Positions 1 through 12,459 of a stretch of 64,000 nt of DNA are shown here, in pieces. Both the position numbers and the translations under genes were made by a program. How positions within the stretch are numbered: position 1 is the stretch's first letter; each line of letters opens with the position of its first letter. The notes under the pieces were generated by a model, which worked only from the letters and a program-made list of their open reading frames with translations, had not been told where the DNA came from and searched no databases. Origin of the DNA: Xenopus tropicalis (lineage: Eukaryota > Chordata > Amphibia > Anura > Pipidae); assembly GCF_000004195.4 (NCBI RefSeq), contig NC_030681.2, forward strand, positions 28,286,982-28,350,981. Reading direction: 5' to 3'.

Positions 1-140
1 AATTGGCTATTTGGTAGACTCTACGTGGACTGGCAGCCTATCTGGTTTTTATGCAAAATGTGCCTTCAAGTCAAAAATTAAATGACAACGACCTGCTTTT
101 CACCCACTGGGAGCAACATCCAAGGGGTTGGTGAGCAATA
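1..140. mobile_element. hAT-type MITE, right part, cut by window edge
   Basis: The segment ends in words matching the right part of the complete element at 58806-59099 (attggctattcggtag, then ctgggagcaacaccaaaggg and ggtgagg). The terminal ggttggggatcactg is missing, so the copy is truncated on both sides. Non-autonomous; no coding capacity seen. Confidence 0.55.
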
Positions 141-380
141 GTAATAAGTCATATATGGTTAGAAATGATACTGAAGATAAAGGGCTCATTTGTAAATGTT
201 TATGCATCATTAGCCCCATGGTGGGGTGGATGCCCCTGCCTGAATTGAGAGTTGACTAGTATTAAAAACAGTCCCAAGCACCCTCCTTGATTGAGCAGTT
301 ACACTGCATGAATGTCCTGTTTAGCTACAATTTTAAACAAAAAAAAAAGACTGGGGTAAATTGGACTTATACCATGACTT

Positions 381-812
381 CAGCATTTCATGACAGAAAT
401 ATCCCAGAAATGTGTGACACAGTGTGGCTAACAATTTGACATCATGGCCATACCATATATATATAAATGTTGCCATAGCAATATATGACACAAGAACCCC
501 AGCATTTCATGAGAGGTTGTGGCCCCAGCAATATGACGCAGTTCCTAGCAGTTCAAGACACAGCCACAGCATTTAATTACAGTGTGGCCTGAGCATTTCA
601 TAACACAGCATGCCACAGCAATTTATGGCACACTGGCCACAATATATATTTACAGTATATATGATATTGACACCAGCAATGTACCCCAGCAATGTATGGC
701 ACATTAACTCAGCATTTTATAATACAGTGGCCCCAACAATATATGGTACAGTGCCCTAGCATTTCAAGAAACATTGTTCCAAACATACTTGATACAGAGG
801 GCCAAGCATATA
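381..812. repeat. Degenerate minisatellite
   Basis: Two words alternate again and again: variants of cagcatttca and of cagcaatatatggcac, joined by cacagtggcc-like linkers, at roughly 20-25-bp spacing. Copies are strongly diverged, so this is an old tandem array. It abuts the MITE starting at 816. Confidence 0.6.
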
Positions 813-815
813 TAG

Positions 816-1140
816 TACAGGTATTGGAACCATTATCCAGAATGCTCGGGACCTGGGGTTTTCCGAATAAGGGGTCTTTCCGTAATTCCGATCTCCTACC
901 TTAAGTCTATTAAAAAAAATAATTTAAACATTAAATAAACCCAATAGGATTGTTTTGCCTCCAATAAGGATTCTTAGTTGGGATCAAGTACAAGGTACTG
1001 TTTTATTACTACAGAGAAAAAGGAAATCCTTTTCAAAAATGTGAATTATTTGATTAAAATGGAGTCTATGGGAGATGGCCTTTTCGTAATTTGGAACTTT
1101 CTGAATAATGGGTTTCCGCATAAGGGGTCCGACTCCTGTA
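816..1140. mobile_element. TA-flanked palindromic MITE (CAGGTATGGGA family), copy 1
   Basis: Starts TA-CAGGTATTGG and ends ACTCCTG-TA. The two halves are near reverse complements, sharing words such as ttatccagaa, ccgtaatt and ggtttccg. The interior contains tattaaataaacccaatagg and gatcaagtacaaggtactg. TA at both outer edges fits a Tc1/mariner-type TA target duplication, which is an inference from several copies in this window. It encodes no transposase. Confidence 0.8.
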
Positions 1141-2673
1141 CAGTGAACCAGTGCCTACTGCCCACATTGTCACTGGTACATGATCAAAAATCAGATTATC
1201 TGCTTTAATCGCACCCACTTTTCTGCTTTGCTGAGAGGCCACCAGGAGTTTCTGTGGGGAATATTTATAGTGTTTTGAAGCCAACATATTTGATAGAAAA
1301 CAAAAGCAAAGATCTGATTGGTTGTTATGGGCACCAGTGATGTTGTCTTACACCCTTAAATAAATATGCCCCTATATGTAATATATATTTACTGCTTTAA
1401 TCCAACTGTACAGTATATAAGTGTATCAAAACCAAGTTCCCATGGGATTACATGGCAATGAAATCTGGGTTTATTTTGCATGATAATACCGAATCGTTAA
1501 ATGGTAAGAAAAATTGTGCGCGTGAATGCTATAATCCAAGGAAGCGTAATGCTTTATATCCTACTTTCAAAGGCGTTTGTGATGCCGCGTTTTATCTATG
1601 CACATCACATTGTGCATGATCCCAGGGTGAAATCTATTACTTTTGTAGTAATGACAAGAAAAGACCTTACATCAGGTTTAATCGTAACGCTGTACGCTCA
1701 AATTAGTTTATTAACCCCGCAAATGCTGCAGGCCGGCAATAAAATACTGGGAAGTAGGGCAAGGAGCTTATAATTACGGAGGCCAACAAAACTGTTTTTA
1801 ACGGATGCTAGCCACTTTCACTTTTTTATATATCCCAAATTGAGGTAGATTGAAGCGATTGCGGTGAGCTTGAAACCCGCTTTCAAATCATCACGCTAGA
1901 ATTCCTTTTTACTAGGGACCTGCTCTATATTAAACTTGCATATATTTTCTCTTCCAGCCCTGTTGTGTGTTTCAGGTAAATGAATGCAGCGGGCGCAAAT
2001 GAATCCTCACTCCTGCCTAATGCCGAAATGGGTGGCTGGTTCGAAATTCAGTCGACCTCTAAACCCATTTTAACATGTAAACGGTTTTGCTGCTATCAGT
2101 AATGGTGTGGAATTGCCTTTCACCTTATTGCCGTTTATACATTCCCAAGTCTATAATTTTCCCCCTTTTTATGATATGTTTCTCGCTCATGAAAATGGCA
2201 CTTACGGGACTGGAGGTTGGATATTTTTTTATCACTACTGTGGAAAATGAGCCTATTTTCCTTATCTGGAAATGAAGGCTTGGAATGAGCAAAAGCTCAT
2301 AAGAAATGAATTGGGCCACCACTAACCTTCGGCCCCTTTTGATGACCTTGGAGAGAACCCCTCATTAAATAGAAGAACTTGTTTACAAGAAACTTAATAC
2401 CCAAGACCTACTGCATTTTCACTCCTGATGGACTTAATTGTTAATCGAGGAGTTTGGTTTTAGAACTTTAAGTCTATGTGAAAAAGAATACTGTAGTATT
2501 CTGGTTAATCCTAGTGTGCAGACTCGTATTAGTTGGTTGTACTGGTATAGGAGTCCTTCTTGTACAAATAAAAAAGGGCAAAAATATAGAACTTTGCCAT
2601 TTGGTAATGAGTAGAATATGTACAATTTGCTTTCCCCCAGTCTCTTTCTGTGTGTCTTCTAAAGGAAATGCAG
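1141..2673. other. Unassigned stretch
   Basis: No repeat family recognised. The part at 1450-1900 has more CpG than its surroundings and carries a 90-codon plus-strand frame (1501-1773) with no recognisable domain. It could be unique or CNE-like sequence, but coding is not supported. Confidence 0.4.
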
Positions 2674-2825
2674 TACAGGTATGGGATCTTTTATCTCCCA
2701 TACACTCTATTTATTTGAAATAATTTAAAATTTTAAAATTGATTTTGTTGGTGTGAAGATCCAAATTATGAAAAGACCCCTTATTCAGGTCCCAAGCATT
2801 CTGGATACCAGGTTCCATGCCTGCA
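2674..2825. mobile_element. TA-flanked MITE, internally deleted copy 2
   Basis: Left end TACAGGTATGGGATC and right end with gcattctggata, then ccatgcctgca, as in the full copies. Length is about 150 bp against about 320 bp, so the middle is largely lost. Confidence 0.65.
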
Positions 2826-2941
2826 TGTCATCATACTACATGTGCACCTATATAACCTCTTACCAATGATAAAACTACCTTACAGCAGAGCCCACAACCT
2901 GGGGTCAGGGGGCCTCAACCATAGGGTCTTTTGTATGGTAG

Positions 2942-3239
2942 TACAGGTATGGGATCCATTATCCAGAAACCCATTATCCAGAAAGTTCCGAATTACGGAA
3001 AGGTCATCTCCCATAGTCTCCATTATAAGCAAATAATTCTAATTTTTAAAAATGATTTCCTTTTTCTCTGTAATAATAAAACAGTACCTTGTACTTGATC
3101 CTTATTGGAGGCAAAACAATCCTATTGGGTTTATTCAATATTTAAATGATTTTTTTCAGACAAGTTTTGGAGATCCAAATTACGGAAAGATCCTTTGTCC
3201 AGAAAATCCCAGGTCCCAGATTCTGGACCCATTTCTGTA
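2942..3239. mobile_element. TA-flanked MITE, copy 3
   Basis: Begins TACAGGTATGGGATCC and ends ccatttctgta. The interior keeps aacagtaccttgtacttgatc and caatcctattgggtttatt in the opposite orientation to copy 1, as expected for insertion of the same element either way round. Confidence 0.8.
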
Positions 3240-3430
3240 CCCATTCCAACCCCTTCTGCCTGTTTAACTTCTCCACCTTCTGCAAGCGAGTGGGTGGGGG
3301 GTAGGGTAATAAAGTAATGTGCATTTGTAGGTGCCTGGACCTTTACTTACTTACTCCACTGTCTCTTACTATAGTTATTTCTATTTACCTACAGGTAGCA
3401 GTCTATCACAAGACTGAGATGATTCCAAAT

Positions 3431-3803
3431 TTAAAGCTATATGGCCATACACACACCGTTAAAATACCGAAACATAGTTTTGCATGATTTTCGGACCATG
3501 TGTGGGCTCCGAATTATCATCCCAACAATTTTCATACCATGGGGATCAGTTGTTTAGTTGACTGGACAGGTTAGAAAATTTATCAGATAACGTTCAAATC
3601 TTTGCATTTATTGTGTATCCTTGGGGGTCCTACAATGCATTACCAGAAAGTCACTCTTGTACGATTGGTGTCTGCCTGCGATTTGTTATTTTTAGGGCTT
3701 TATCCTACAATTTCAGACTGAATGTTAGTTTAAGATTCATTTAAACGTATGATCAATATTAAAATGTTCGTCGGAAGAAGATTTGAATCTGAATGTGTAT
3801 GCT
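3431..3803. mobile_element. Harbinger-type MITE (GGCCATACAC family), degenerate
   Basis: Contains tatggccatacacacaccg at the left and gaatgtgtatgctgg at the right. The middle resembles the more diverged members at 29557 and 52019 (words like ggacaggtt, attatc). Ends are eroded; no target duplication can be read. Confidence 0.5.
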
Positions 3804-3804
3804 G

Positions 3805-4012
3805 GGGCTTTTCTGGCCCCTGAGCCTCCGATGCCGCCCCCCCCCCCCCGCACTTACCTTTACAGCGCTGGAGGGGGTTGCATTGCCAGCACTAGCAGAG
3901 CCAAAGTTCCATTTTAAGAACCAGAAATTCGGCTCATAAAGTTACCAGGAGTGTCTTTTTGCCGCCCCTGGTAACTTCTCAATTAGCCTCATGGAAGCAG
4001 CGCCCCTGCGTG
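3805..4012. mobile_element. hAT-like non-autonomous fragment
   Basis: The opening ggggcttttctggcccctgagcc is shared with 9690-9760 (ggggcgtttctcacccctgagcc), and both run into a C-rich tract then gcacttacc. The right part has gccgcccctggtaactt. Two related copies in one window show it is a repeat; assignment to hAT is by resemblance to GC-rich frog hAT elements. Confidence 0.4.
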
Positions 4013-4161
4013 TTTGACCACCGTAACTCAGGGATCGGAATTGTTATATGATTTGTAGCTGTGACTGAAATATACAGAGCTAAAATCAATCCTTTCACCC
4101 CGGGTCCCGTGTGGGGGGAAATTACCAATACAACTTGTTTTTTCTTTTTTGCCAATATTTG

Positions 4162-4407
4162 TACAGATATGGGACCCGTTATCCAGAATACTCTGGACCT
4201 GGGGCTTTCTGGATAAGGGATCTTTCCATAATTTGAATCGCTGTGCCTTACATCTACTAAAAAACATTTTAACATTAATTAAACCCAACAGGATTGTTTT
4301 TCCTCTAATAAGGATGAATTATCTTAGTTGGAATCAAATACAAGGTACTGTTTTATTATCAGCTTTCTTGATAATGGGTTTTCTGGATAACAGATCCCAT
4401 ATCTGTA
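4162..4407. mobile_element. TA-flanked MITE, copy 4
   Basis: Starts TACAGATATGGGACCCG and ends cccatatctgta. It is somewhat shorter than full copies because part of the right half is deleted. Confidence 0.78.
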
Positions 4408-5185
4408 CTTTTAAATTTTTATGTGTCCCATACTCTTTTAATCCTGCCAAAGTTTGCTAATTTAAGTTCTCCATACAAGCCGGTGTTTTACTGCTTCTCT
4501 TAATGTTAATGCTTTTTGGATTTAGATGAATTGGTGTGGATCTCCTTTATTATTATCTGCTGAGGAACGATTCTTCTTCTCTGAAATCCCCTTAGCAGAT
4601 GCCTGTACTTTTGGAGCACAGTGTCCCTTTGTGGGATCTTTATGCATCTTGTATTTTATCTTCTTTTGTCCCATTCCCAGGATTTATCGCAGGCTCACAT
4701 TAAAAGCCTTGATAGGTTTTGCAGTTTTTGGCATATGCCCAGAAATGTTCAAACGGGCAGCTTAGGAAACAGGAGGACAAGTTTCAAAAAGCACGGGTGT
4801 CAACTTTGATGTAGAACGTTCCTTTATATCAGAGGAACGTTCTTGATTTCTGAATAATTTATTCACTCCTCAATATTGTCCCTTAGCAGAATTTGCAGTC
4901 TATGAGGAAACCATTGGCGGCAGCATCTCTTTTTGTCCAGAGCTTGTAGGGAAAGCGCATCCTCCAAAGGCTTCAACCATAAAAAATCCAACAAACTTTA
5001 GCTTTTGACAAATTAATTAGTAATGGAATGGTTTGTGTCTTTTGTTATCACCTGTATTAACTGCTCTGGATGTGATATTCAATATGACATTTCTTTTGCA
5101 ATTTTGGAAATTCAATTAATTGCTTCTAACTTGATGCTAACTTTTGTATTGGTTTTGTCCTTTTGTATATTTTGGATTTTTGTTA
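4408..5185. other. Unassigned stretch
   Basis: No recognised repeat or gene. A 79-codon frame at 4526-4765 has no domain and no splice context I can support. Confidence 0.4.
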
Positions 5186-5315
5186 TACAGGTATAGGATC
5201 TATTATCCAGAATGCTTGCAACTAGGGGTTTTCTACTTAAGAGATCTTTTTGTAATTTGGATCTCCATACCTTAAGTCTGCTAACAATCATTTAAACCTT
5301 AATTAAACCCAGTAG
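5186..5315. mobile_element. TA-flanked MITE, left-half fragment (copy 5)
   Basis: Begins TACAGGTATAGGATC and proceeds through tatccagaatgct, ggatctccataccttaagtc and ttaaacccagtag, then stops. The right half is absent. Confidence 0.7.
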
Positions 5316-5877
5316 TTCATTGACTGTTAATAGGATGGTACATGACACTAAAAGCACGTTTTCATTGTTTGAGACTTTTTATATAGATCCCATGTTTGTA
5401 GTAAATATCTTATAGTGAATGTTTCTAGCAATCATGTGTCTGGCAGTTAGAACATTTGCGGGTCAGTAAGACCAGTGCAGTAGTTTGTCCTATGACAGAA
5501 TGCAGTTTAATATGTAAATCAGAATTTTCTGTGAAACTATTGATTCAGTATGGTTTCAGTATTATTAAGAAGGACATCATGTACCCCTAATCTATAATAG
5601 AGGGATATTATTCACTATATAATAAATATAAATATTCATTATAGTACTCAAAAGCAATCAATCATGTGACAGTGATGATCTCATTAAGCGCTAATAATAA
5701 CTGATGGCATCTCAAACACCCACTTACAAGGATATAATTTACAGGTTATTGATTTTTTTCTTTGGTATTTGATAAAAACAGTCACTATGTTATAAAGTAC
5801 ATATATAGGGAGATATTCAAAAGAGTGAAGCAGATTTTCAGTGGAACATAGTGTTTTAATATTGACTTAATTTCTTA
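5316..5877. other. Unassigned AT-rich stretch
   Basis: AT-rich sequence with no recognised repeat or gene. Confidence 0.4.
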
Positions 5878-6754
5878 CAGGGTCGGACTGGCCCATCAGG
5901 ATACTGGGAAAAACCGAGTGGGCCCTGGTCCTGCTGGACCCTGCTCACAGCTAACCTCCTTCCCTGCTCCCCCTCCCCTTGCCAACTTCCCCACACACCC
6001 CATCATCCTGCTGGGCCCTCTGTCTTCCCTCTTGTAAACCCTGCTTGGGCCACCTCCGCTTACCTCTTTACCATCTTTTATTTTTCTTCCTTCCTGTTAG
6101 CCTGTCTGCTTATCTGTCACTCTGCTCGGCCCCTCACCACCTGCCGCATCACTTTGCTGGGCTCCCTCTGCTGACCTCCTACTGTGAGACCCACAATATT
6201 TCTCTGTTTAGAAGGTTAAAGATGGCAGTGCATTCCTTTGTGGATTGCGCAGCCTTCTTTCATTTTTTTTTTGCAGGAGGCAGAGTAGGTCAAGGAGCAT
6301 GGAAGCACTGAGAAGGAAGTGAAGTGGGTGGAATTCTGCTTGTGCTGGAGTGGGTGAGGTGATGCTTTTAAACTACTCGTTTTTGCAGTGATCTTACTGG
6401 CTTGCCTGGGGTTAATATGTTCATTACTGATATGCCTGAGATTAATATGCTCATTGTTAATTTTTACTGGTATGTATGCAGTTAATGCTTATTGTCCATT
6501 TCTGCAGTGATCCTACGTAATTATGGCTAGAGTGTGTGACAAAGAGTCAAAAATGTTGGCATTGGATTAAGTGCAGTGCATTTTTTTTGAGGCCTCAAGC
6601 TTCACTTTCATCTTAGGCCCCATAGCTCTGTTGTGTGTGGGTGTATATAGTGGGGTGGGGGTGGGGTGGTTGCAGTGGTGGATGTGCTTATGTGTTTAGA
6701 GGGCTCCTGGGGTGATATTCTCTGGTGGGCCCCAGATACCCCAGTCTGACACTG
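5878..6754. mobile_element. hAT-like non-autonomous element, 877 bp
   Basis: Left end CAGGGTCGGACTGGCCCATC and right end ggtgggccccagatac, then ccagtctgacactg, are inverted and match the ends of the smaller element at 46044-46296, which has an 8-bp target duplication. No duplication can be read at this copy. The interior includes a C/T-rich block, a G-rich block near 6640-6670 and the partly duplicated phrase gattaatatg(t)tcattactg. The 110-codon frame at 5979-6311 lies within this element and is not a gene. Confidence 0.65.
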
Positions 6755-6818
6755 CTTAACAAAGATAGTTATTAAAACCTAGTAGTCAAGTTAACAAAAC
6801 ATATGCTAATTGTGAAAG

Positions 6819-6852
<34 letters not shown>

Positions 6853-6911
6853 AATCATCTATCATCTATCTATCTGTCTATCATCTATCTATCAATCATC
6901 ATCTATCTATC

Positions 6912-6962
<51 letters not shown>

Positions 6963-6981
6963 ATCTATCTATCTATCTATC

Positions 6982-7014
<33 letters not shown>

Positions 7015-7026
7015 ATCTATCAATCA
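6819..7026. repeat. TCTA tetranucleotide microsatellite
   Basis: About 200 bp of TCTA units broken by atca and gtcta variants. The apparent 70-codon Tyr/Leu/Ser frame over it comes from the repeat. Confidence 0.95.
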
Positions 7027-9245
7027 TATGTATTGCCAGCCAGCAGCTAAATGTCTCATAGGTATAATAGTGAAAATGGAGATTAGGGCAAGCCAGCAAG
7101 ACGTCCCCATATAAACTAACATGACAAACAATAAAAAATGGGGCAAGCGTCTGTGCTAATATTGTTCATATGGTGAATTTAATGCTGTATGTACCTTGAT
7201 CAGTGCAGAGGCAGACAGCAGCTGTTTGGGAAGATTATCTGAATAATTAGTTTACAGTGACTGTAAATTGAGGATGACAGGAATAACGACAGGAAGATGC
7301 AGAGACAGCTGCTGTCAGCCATACACAGGGAAACCTATGAAATGCTCTTGGTTTGATAACAGCGTGGAATGAAGAATTCCTGATCCCTAAGGTGCTAATC
7401 ATCACTGCTCCCTTCCCCTGTCCTCTCCTATGGCAGTTCTTAGGCCTTCCTTTCCTTTGTTGAAAGCATCGGGCAACGCAAATCTTGGGTGTTTTTGTGT
7501 AATTATGATGTATTGTGTTATTCTTACATATCCTGGAGTGGCAGCCTGGGGGGGTCCAGACACCCGGTTCCGGTGCCCGTGTTGGAGAAGACTATCTCCA
7601 AATAGAGAGTTGTGTGCTGACAACCACCATTGGCTATGTTATGACCCCCAATAGTACCTCTCTGGGGTACTCGTGTAACTGCACTGTCTGCAATATATAT
7701 GATAGGGATAACAGATCTACCTTTACATTTCTGCAGCACAAGGAAGGCTTATTCCGCTACATTGGAACTGTGTATCTAGCAGTATATTACAATCAACGAG
7801 TGCAAACAATTTTATGTAACTGATATAGATCTAATAACTGGATAAAAGCTCAGCCTTATGTAACATTGCCTTTCATGGAAAATCAAAAGGAGGAGGGACC
7901 ACATTTGCTTTTACTTTTTTTCCTGCAATCTAAAAATTGTCAGTCTAAATCTAGGCTTCAGACACATGTTAAATAAAACTGATTAAGACTCTCACTGTTG
8001 CCTGGCAACTGAAATATGCCTAATTGCACAGAGCCAGTTTAACCACAACGGGCAGTTGTAAGTTTTAGTTTAGTGCTTTGTAAATCAACTCATGAAGTCC
8101 GCAATTACTTTATTTTCTGTTGTTGATCTCCTTAGACTCTTGGTCTTCCAAGAGAGAGACAAAAACTCCCGGCATTGAGGAATGGTTGAAAAGGCACAGT
8201 AGGCAACTGTACGTAAAATTGAGATGGTCACTGAAGAGGAAGCTTTGAAATATTCTTTTCTGAGAGCCACGGGACCGATATGCTTTGTTAATCTTAAGAA
8301 TGGCTAAGCTACTGTTGCACTGCTGTAACTAGCCAGCCAAGTGAAATAGTGACATCTAATAACACCTTCATGCTCTGGCAGGCTCGCAAGCAATGACGGG
8401 ATTAGCTGTAATTGAAGGATGATATTTGCATTTCACATAGAAAAAAAATCCTTCCATCCTTCTTTGCTTCTTCACTTTTATTTGTAAAATGGATATAAAC
8501 CCAAAACTACATTTTCACCTAATTCTCTGTAATTCATTACAGTGGTTTCAAAGTAATTTGTAAATGTAACTGCAATTGAGAGCGATATTTGTCCTGTTTG
8601 GCACTCTGTTCCCCAGAGCCACCAGGGTATACAATACAAAGGGTCAGACAAATACTGCTTCAGTAGCAGTTATATTTACAAATAACCTTAAAGCTACTGA
8701 AAATTTGATCGTAAGGAATAATGGGATGTTGCTCAGAACTGAAAAATCTTCCATTCGGCAAAAATGTATTTTTGGCTTTGTATCCCCCTTTTTTTTTTTG
8801 CAGTCCCCGGCTGGGTCAGAAAGTAATTGTTTGTTGTAAGTGTTCAGCACTAAAAATCCTAAAGAGATAAAGTCATCGATGCTATAGTGACACCTTGGCC
8901 TTTAATAAGCTACCCAGCACAAGAATCCTGCAGGGGACTTTTGGATGCTGATAAAGAAGCAAGTTTGTGGGACGTGCGTTATCTATAGCAAGTTTTACAC
9001 ATTTTTTAACATTTTTTCTGCTCTCACCCATTTTTGATGATGTCCCTTCTGGTTTGCAGCAACATTACTTCTTGTTTGATGGTCGTCAGTGAGCCACGGA
9101 TTGACCAACGGCAGTTGCAGGTCAGGAAGCAGGTCCTGCCCCACCTGTGTCTACAATTGACATTGGAATTGGGCGGTGTGGCTTAGTCTTTATTGGCTGA
9201 AGAACTCTTTTTTTATATTTCATAAGCCTACTGCTAATGCCTGAC
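7027..9245. other. Unassigned stretch
   Basis: Mostly unrecognised. At 8490-8850 the wording (cacctaattctctgtaattc, aatttgtaaatgtaactg) suggests an old interspersed repeat, but I cannot name it. No gene supported; frames here are under 105 codons without domains. Confidence 0.35.
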
Positions 9246-9482
9246 TAGGGCTGATTCTCTGGATAAATGCAAGTTGAAAATCAGCCCTTACCCTGGCCTC
9301 AGCCTTTCCCTGTACCTACACCCAGAGCCATTGCGCCAGCCCAGGTGCAGGCACATGGAGAGGTTTTTAGTGCTAAAATTCTTATTTGCACATTAGTGGC
9401 CCAGTTTTGCTCCATGTGCCTGCATCCAGGCCATCATAGGAACTGATTCTCAGCTCTTGTTTATCCACAGGCGGAGAATCTC
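9246..9482. mobile_element. Palindromic MITE
   Basis: Outer arms gattctctggataaa and tttatccacaggcggagaatc are inverted. Inner arms ccaggtgcaggcacatggag and ctccatgtgcctgcatccagg are also inverted. Two nested inverted repeats in about 240 bp show a foldback element. The inner word tgcaggcacatg also recurs in the palindromic family at 17635, 29895 and 48422. Confidence 0.6.
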
Positions 9483-9689
9483 CCCCACGTGGCATAAGCC
9501 AATATGGGCTTTGCCTTGTTCCTAGGCTTGACTTAAATTCCTGTGATGCTGGGGTAGGAGCTATGCCAGTGCAACCAAATTCGGTACCGAGGGCCGGGAG
9601 CGATGCTGATGATGAGCAAACCTATTTGTCTATCTATATCTATCATATACTGTATATACAGGGCATATCACATATACAGGATGTTATGT

Positions 9690-9765
9690 AGGGGCGTTTC
9701 TCACCCCTGAGCCTGCGATGCCTCCCTCCTTCTCCCCCAGCACTTACCTGTCTTCTGTCAGAGAA
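9690..9765. mobile_element. hAT-like fragment, same family as 3805
   Basis: Shares ggggcgtttctcacccctgagcc and cccagcacttacc with the copy at 3805. Only the left end is present. Confidence 0.35.
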
Positions 9766-11019
9766 TGTCCAGGTAATCATCTATTGCCCAATTTACAATG
9801 TAAAATTGTAAGAAGTTTTCTTCTATGTAACGAACAATATTTTTTAAGCAAGAGGCATAGGAATACCATTGTTTCACTGAGCATGAAAAGCCGTGCAAGA
9901 GAGATTGTTCTCTAAGTCTATAATTGGCCACTTTAACGTCCTTTTAACTACTGTAACCTCCTAAAGTCCCATGGTGTGTATGAGTCCCTGTGCAACACAC
10001 GCAGCCGCCAGTGTCCCTTCCAAGCACTTCCCTCTGGAGTCACCACCAGAAGAGAATTAGAGAATCAAGTAGAGGCATAATGATCACAAGTGGGAATAGT
10101 GACCCCCTAATCTTCTCTCTGTGTTTAAGTGAATTATTTATGACTTTTGGGAGCTTTCATTGTGTTGGAATAAATGCAAAAGGCTACGTGAAGGCACAGG
10201 GGAATACCTTAATGAAGCAATGAATCATTTTTGTACCTTTAGTGATGTACTTGAATTCAATGTATTGTCAGCTAGATCGTTATAATATATGCATGTTGTT
10301 TTCCAAGGTTTTTTTTTTATTTTCTAATTACTTCATCCAGCAAGCAAAATAGTAATAAAAGGTCTTACGTTGTTTTACTCCAAATCCCTTTAAAGTTGTA
10401 TTTATTAAAAAATATATGTCATTTTACAGGTACGTTGGAATTTTGCCTTATTTATTATTTATGCAGATTGTACTTAATCGTTGGTAAATGAAGATGACAG
10501 TGTTGATCAGTTAAAACAATAATCTTTTTTTTTTTCATTTCTTGCAAGAATTTTGCTATTTTTCATTTTGGTCTTGAAGGCATCAGTTTCACTGGACTCT
10601 ATAGGTAAATATAGGTTATTCATTTGAATTTATACCAGTAAATAGCCATGTGTCTTCACTGGGTTTATGTGGCTGTATGCAGCCTAAGCAGCTAAATTAT
10701 TTATTATGTTTAACTGGGTAAAGCTGATTGTATGGGGGGCAAACAAATTAACCCGTCAAACACCGGGTTAATTTGGCCCTTCAGCCATCATCATCTACTG
10801 AACACTTGTGCCCCCTTAACACTGTGCTCTGCACTAAGCGACGGATGGAAAACCCTCAATAAACCCTCAGGGTCAGGACATGCAGGTCAGGACATGCAGC
10901 TGAGCCCTGTCCTTACTGCCTCCCTTTTGACGGCCCTTGGTGCCCCTTTTGAATCTAGCGTGGCTTCAAATAGCGGGCAAAGTGCAAAATAATAGCAGAT
11001 TGTGGCCTTTTTTTTTTTG
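9766..11019. other. Unassigned AT-rich stretch
   Basis: No recognised repeat apart from a small direct repeat near 10868-10900 (ggtcaggacatgca twice). No gene supported. Confidence 0.4.
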
Positions 11020-11326
11020 TACAGGTATGGGACCCGTTATCCAGAAAATTCCAAATTACGAAAAGGACGTCTCCCATAGACTCAATTTTAGGGAAATAAT
11101 TTACATTTAAAAAAAAAATATTTCCTTTTTCTCAATACCTTGTACTTGATCCCAACTAAGATATAATTAATCCTTATTAGTGGCAAAACAATCCTATTGG
11201 GTTCATTTAAAGTTTAAATGTTTTTTTTATCCAAATTTAAAGTATGGAGATCAAAATTACAGAAAGATCCCTTATCCGGAAAACCTCAGATCCCGAGCAT
11301 TCTGCATAACAGGTCCCATACCTGTA
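11020..11326. mobile_element. TA-flanked MITE, copy 6
   Basis: Starts TACAGGTATGGGACCCG and ends ggtcccatacctgta; intact terminal inverted repeats with TA on both edges. One of the best preserved full-length copies. Confidence 0.85.
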
Positions 11327-11837
11327 CTTTTTAAACTGCCTGGAGCATTGTAAATGACGCTTATTATTTTCAAATATCATCTCAATTAGGGTTTAAGCCT
11401 GAAATTCCACTTCAGGACACTGTTCCAGGCTCCCCAGTTCAGCAACCACTGGCCTAGGGTGCACAAAGGGAAACATTTATGCAAACCGTGTTCTACTGTT
11501 TCTATGTATATGATACTAATGAATTCTGGGGAAGAATCTGATATTGTATTGTGATATTGCTCTGTGAGTATTTTATAGATATATACCTATACCTTCACAA
11601 TTTTAACATTGCATATCCCCACATACATATGGAAATAAATACTTTGCAAATGATTTCATTGCAAAACTGGGTGTGGAATTTGACAGATTTTATGGTATAA
11701 AGACTTTAATGCATCCACATTGAAAGCTGGCAACGCTAATGCAGGTGTCTGTGGGCCCCCGGGTGACTCGGCAGATCTCTGTTGCCTCCCTTCTTGCACC
11801 CAGCAGAATGAAAATGACAACAATGAAGATTAAAACT

Positions 11838-11945
11838 CAGTCAGAAGAGAAAAGGGAAGATAAAGGGATGAGACAGAAGGGCGGGGAGGGGAGAGAGACA
11901 ATGTAGTGGAAAGGGGAAATGAAGGGAGCAAGGGAGAGAGCATTA
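11838..11945. repeat. Polypurine tract
   Basis: Over about 105 bp the plus strand is almost entirely A and G (agaagagaaaagggaagata and similar). Such a strand-asymmetric tract could adopt triplex structure; this is an inference. Confidence 0.7.
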
Positions 11946-12125
11946 ATATGACAAGCTTTCTGAAAGTACTGGATGTGAATCACTGGCATGTAATTGCAAG
12001 TTAATCATTTTCATTTCTTCCAGTTACTGATCCTTTAATGCTCGGTTTTACTTAGAGAAATTCAAGTAGTAACAGTATAAAAAGATGCTGGCATAAGTTT
12101 TTATTTTTATTTTTTTAACATTATT

Positions 12126-12160
12126 TTAAAGGGAACCCATAATATAAAGATTCTTGTACT
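12126..12160. mobile_element. Possible T2-type end fragment
   Basis: The sequence TTAAAGGGAACCC matches the TTAAAGGRR end typical of frog T2/Kolobok elements, but no partner end follows. Confidence 0.25.
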
Positions 12161-12186
12161 GCTTTAACAGGATAATTAGGGGGGCC

Positions 12187-12459
12187 TAAAGGTGGCCATA
12201 CATAGCAGATAAAAGCTGCTCACTTGATCCTTTTGGACTGAGTGGCAGCCATATATGGTGGGTTTGATTTTCCTTTCCAATAAGGCCTGCATCAGCGTGT
12301 AAATGTGGTCCTCATACAACGGCCTTTATGCCCCTTTGCTTGAACCCAGCAATTGGTTTGACCCGATTTGGCCCAGTGTCTGGTGGCAAAATCAGGTCCA
12401 AATCTGCTCATTACTGACCTTGTCAAATGAGCAGAACTGGCAGTTTATGACCATATTAA
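12187..12459. mobile_element. Harbinger-type MITE (GGCCATACAC family)
   Basis: Left end TAA-AGGTGGCCATACATAG. The right side has tatgaccatatTAAG, a decayed reverse complement. Interior words (gcagatc-like, gggtttgatttt, cctgcatc) echo the 17343 and 53267 copies. Confidence 0.65.

Noticed and set aside
1501..1773. 90-codon frame in CpG-bearing sequence
   Set aside because: No domain, no splice or promoter context; kept only as an unassigned stretch.
3805..9765. Minus-strand donor-like gcacttacc sites at about 3850 and 9742 as exon ends
   Set aside because: Both lie in copies of the same repeat, so the match is inherited from the element.
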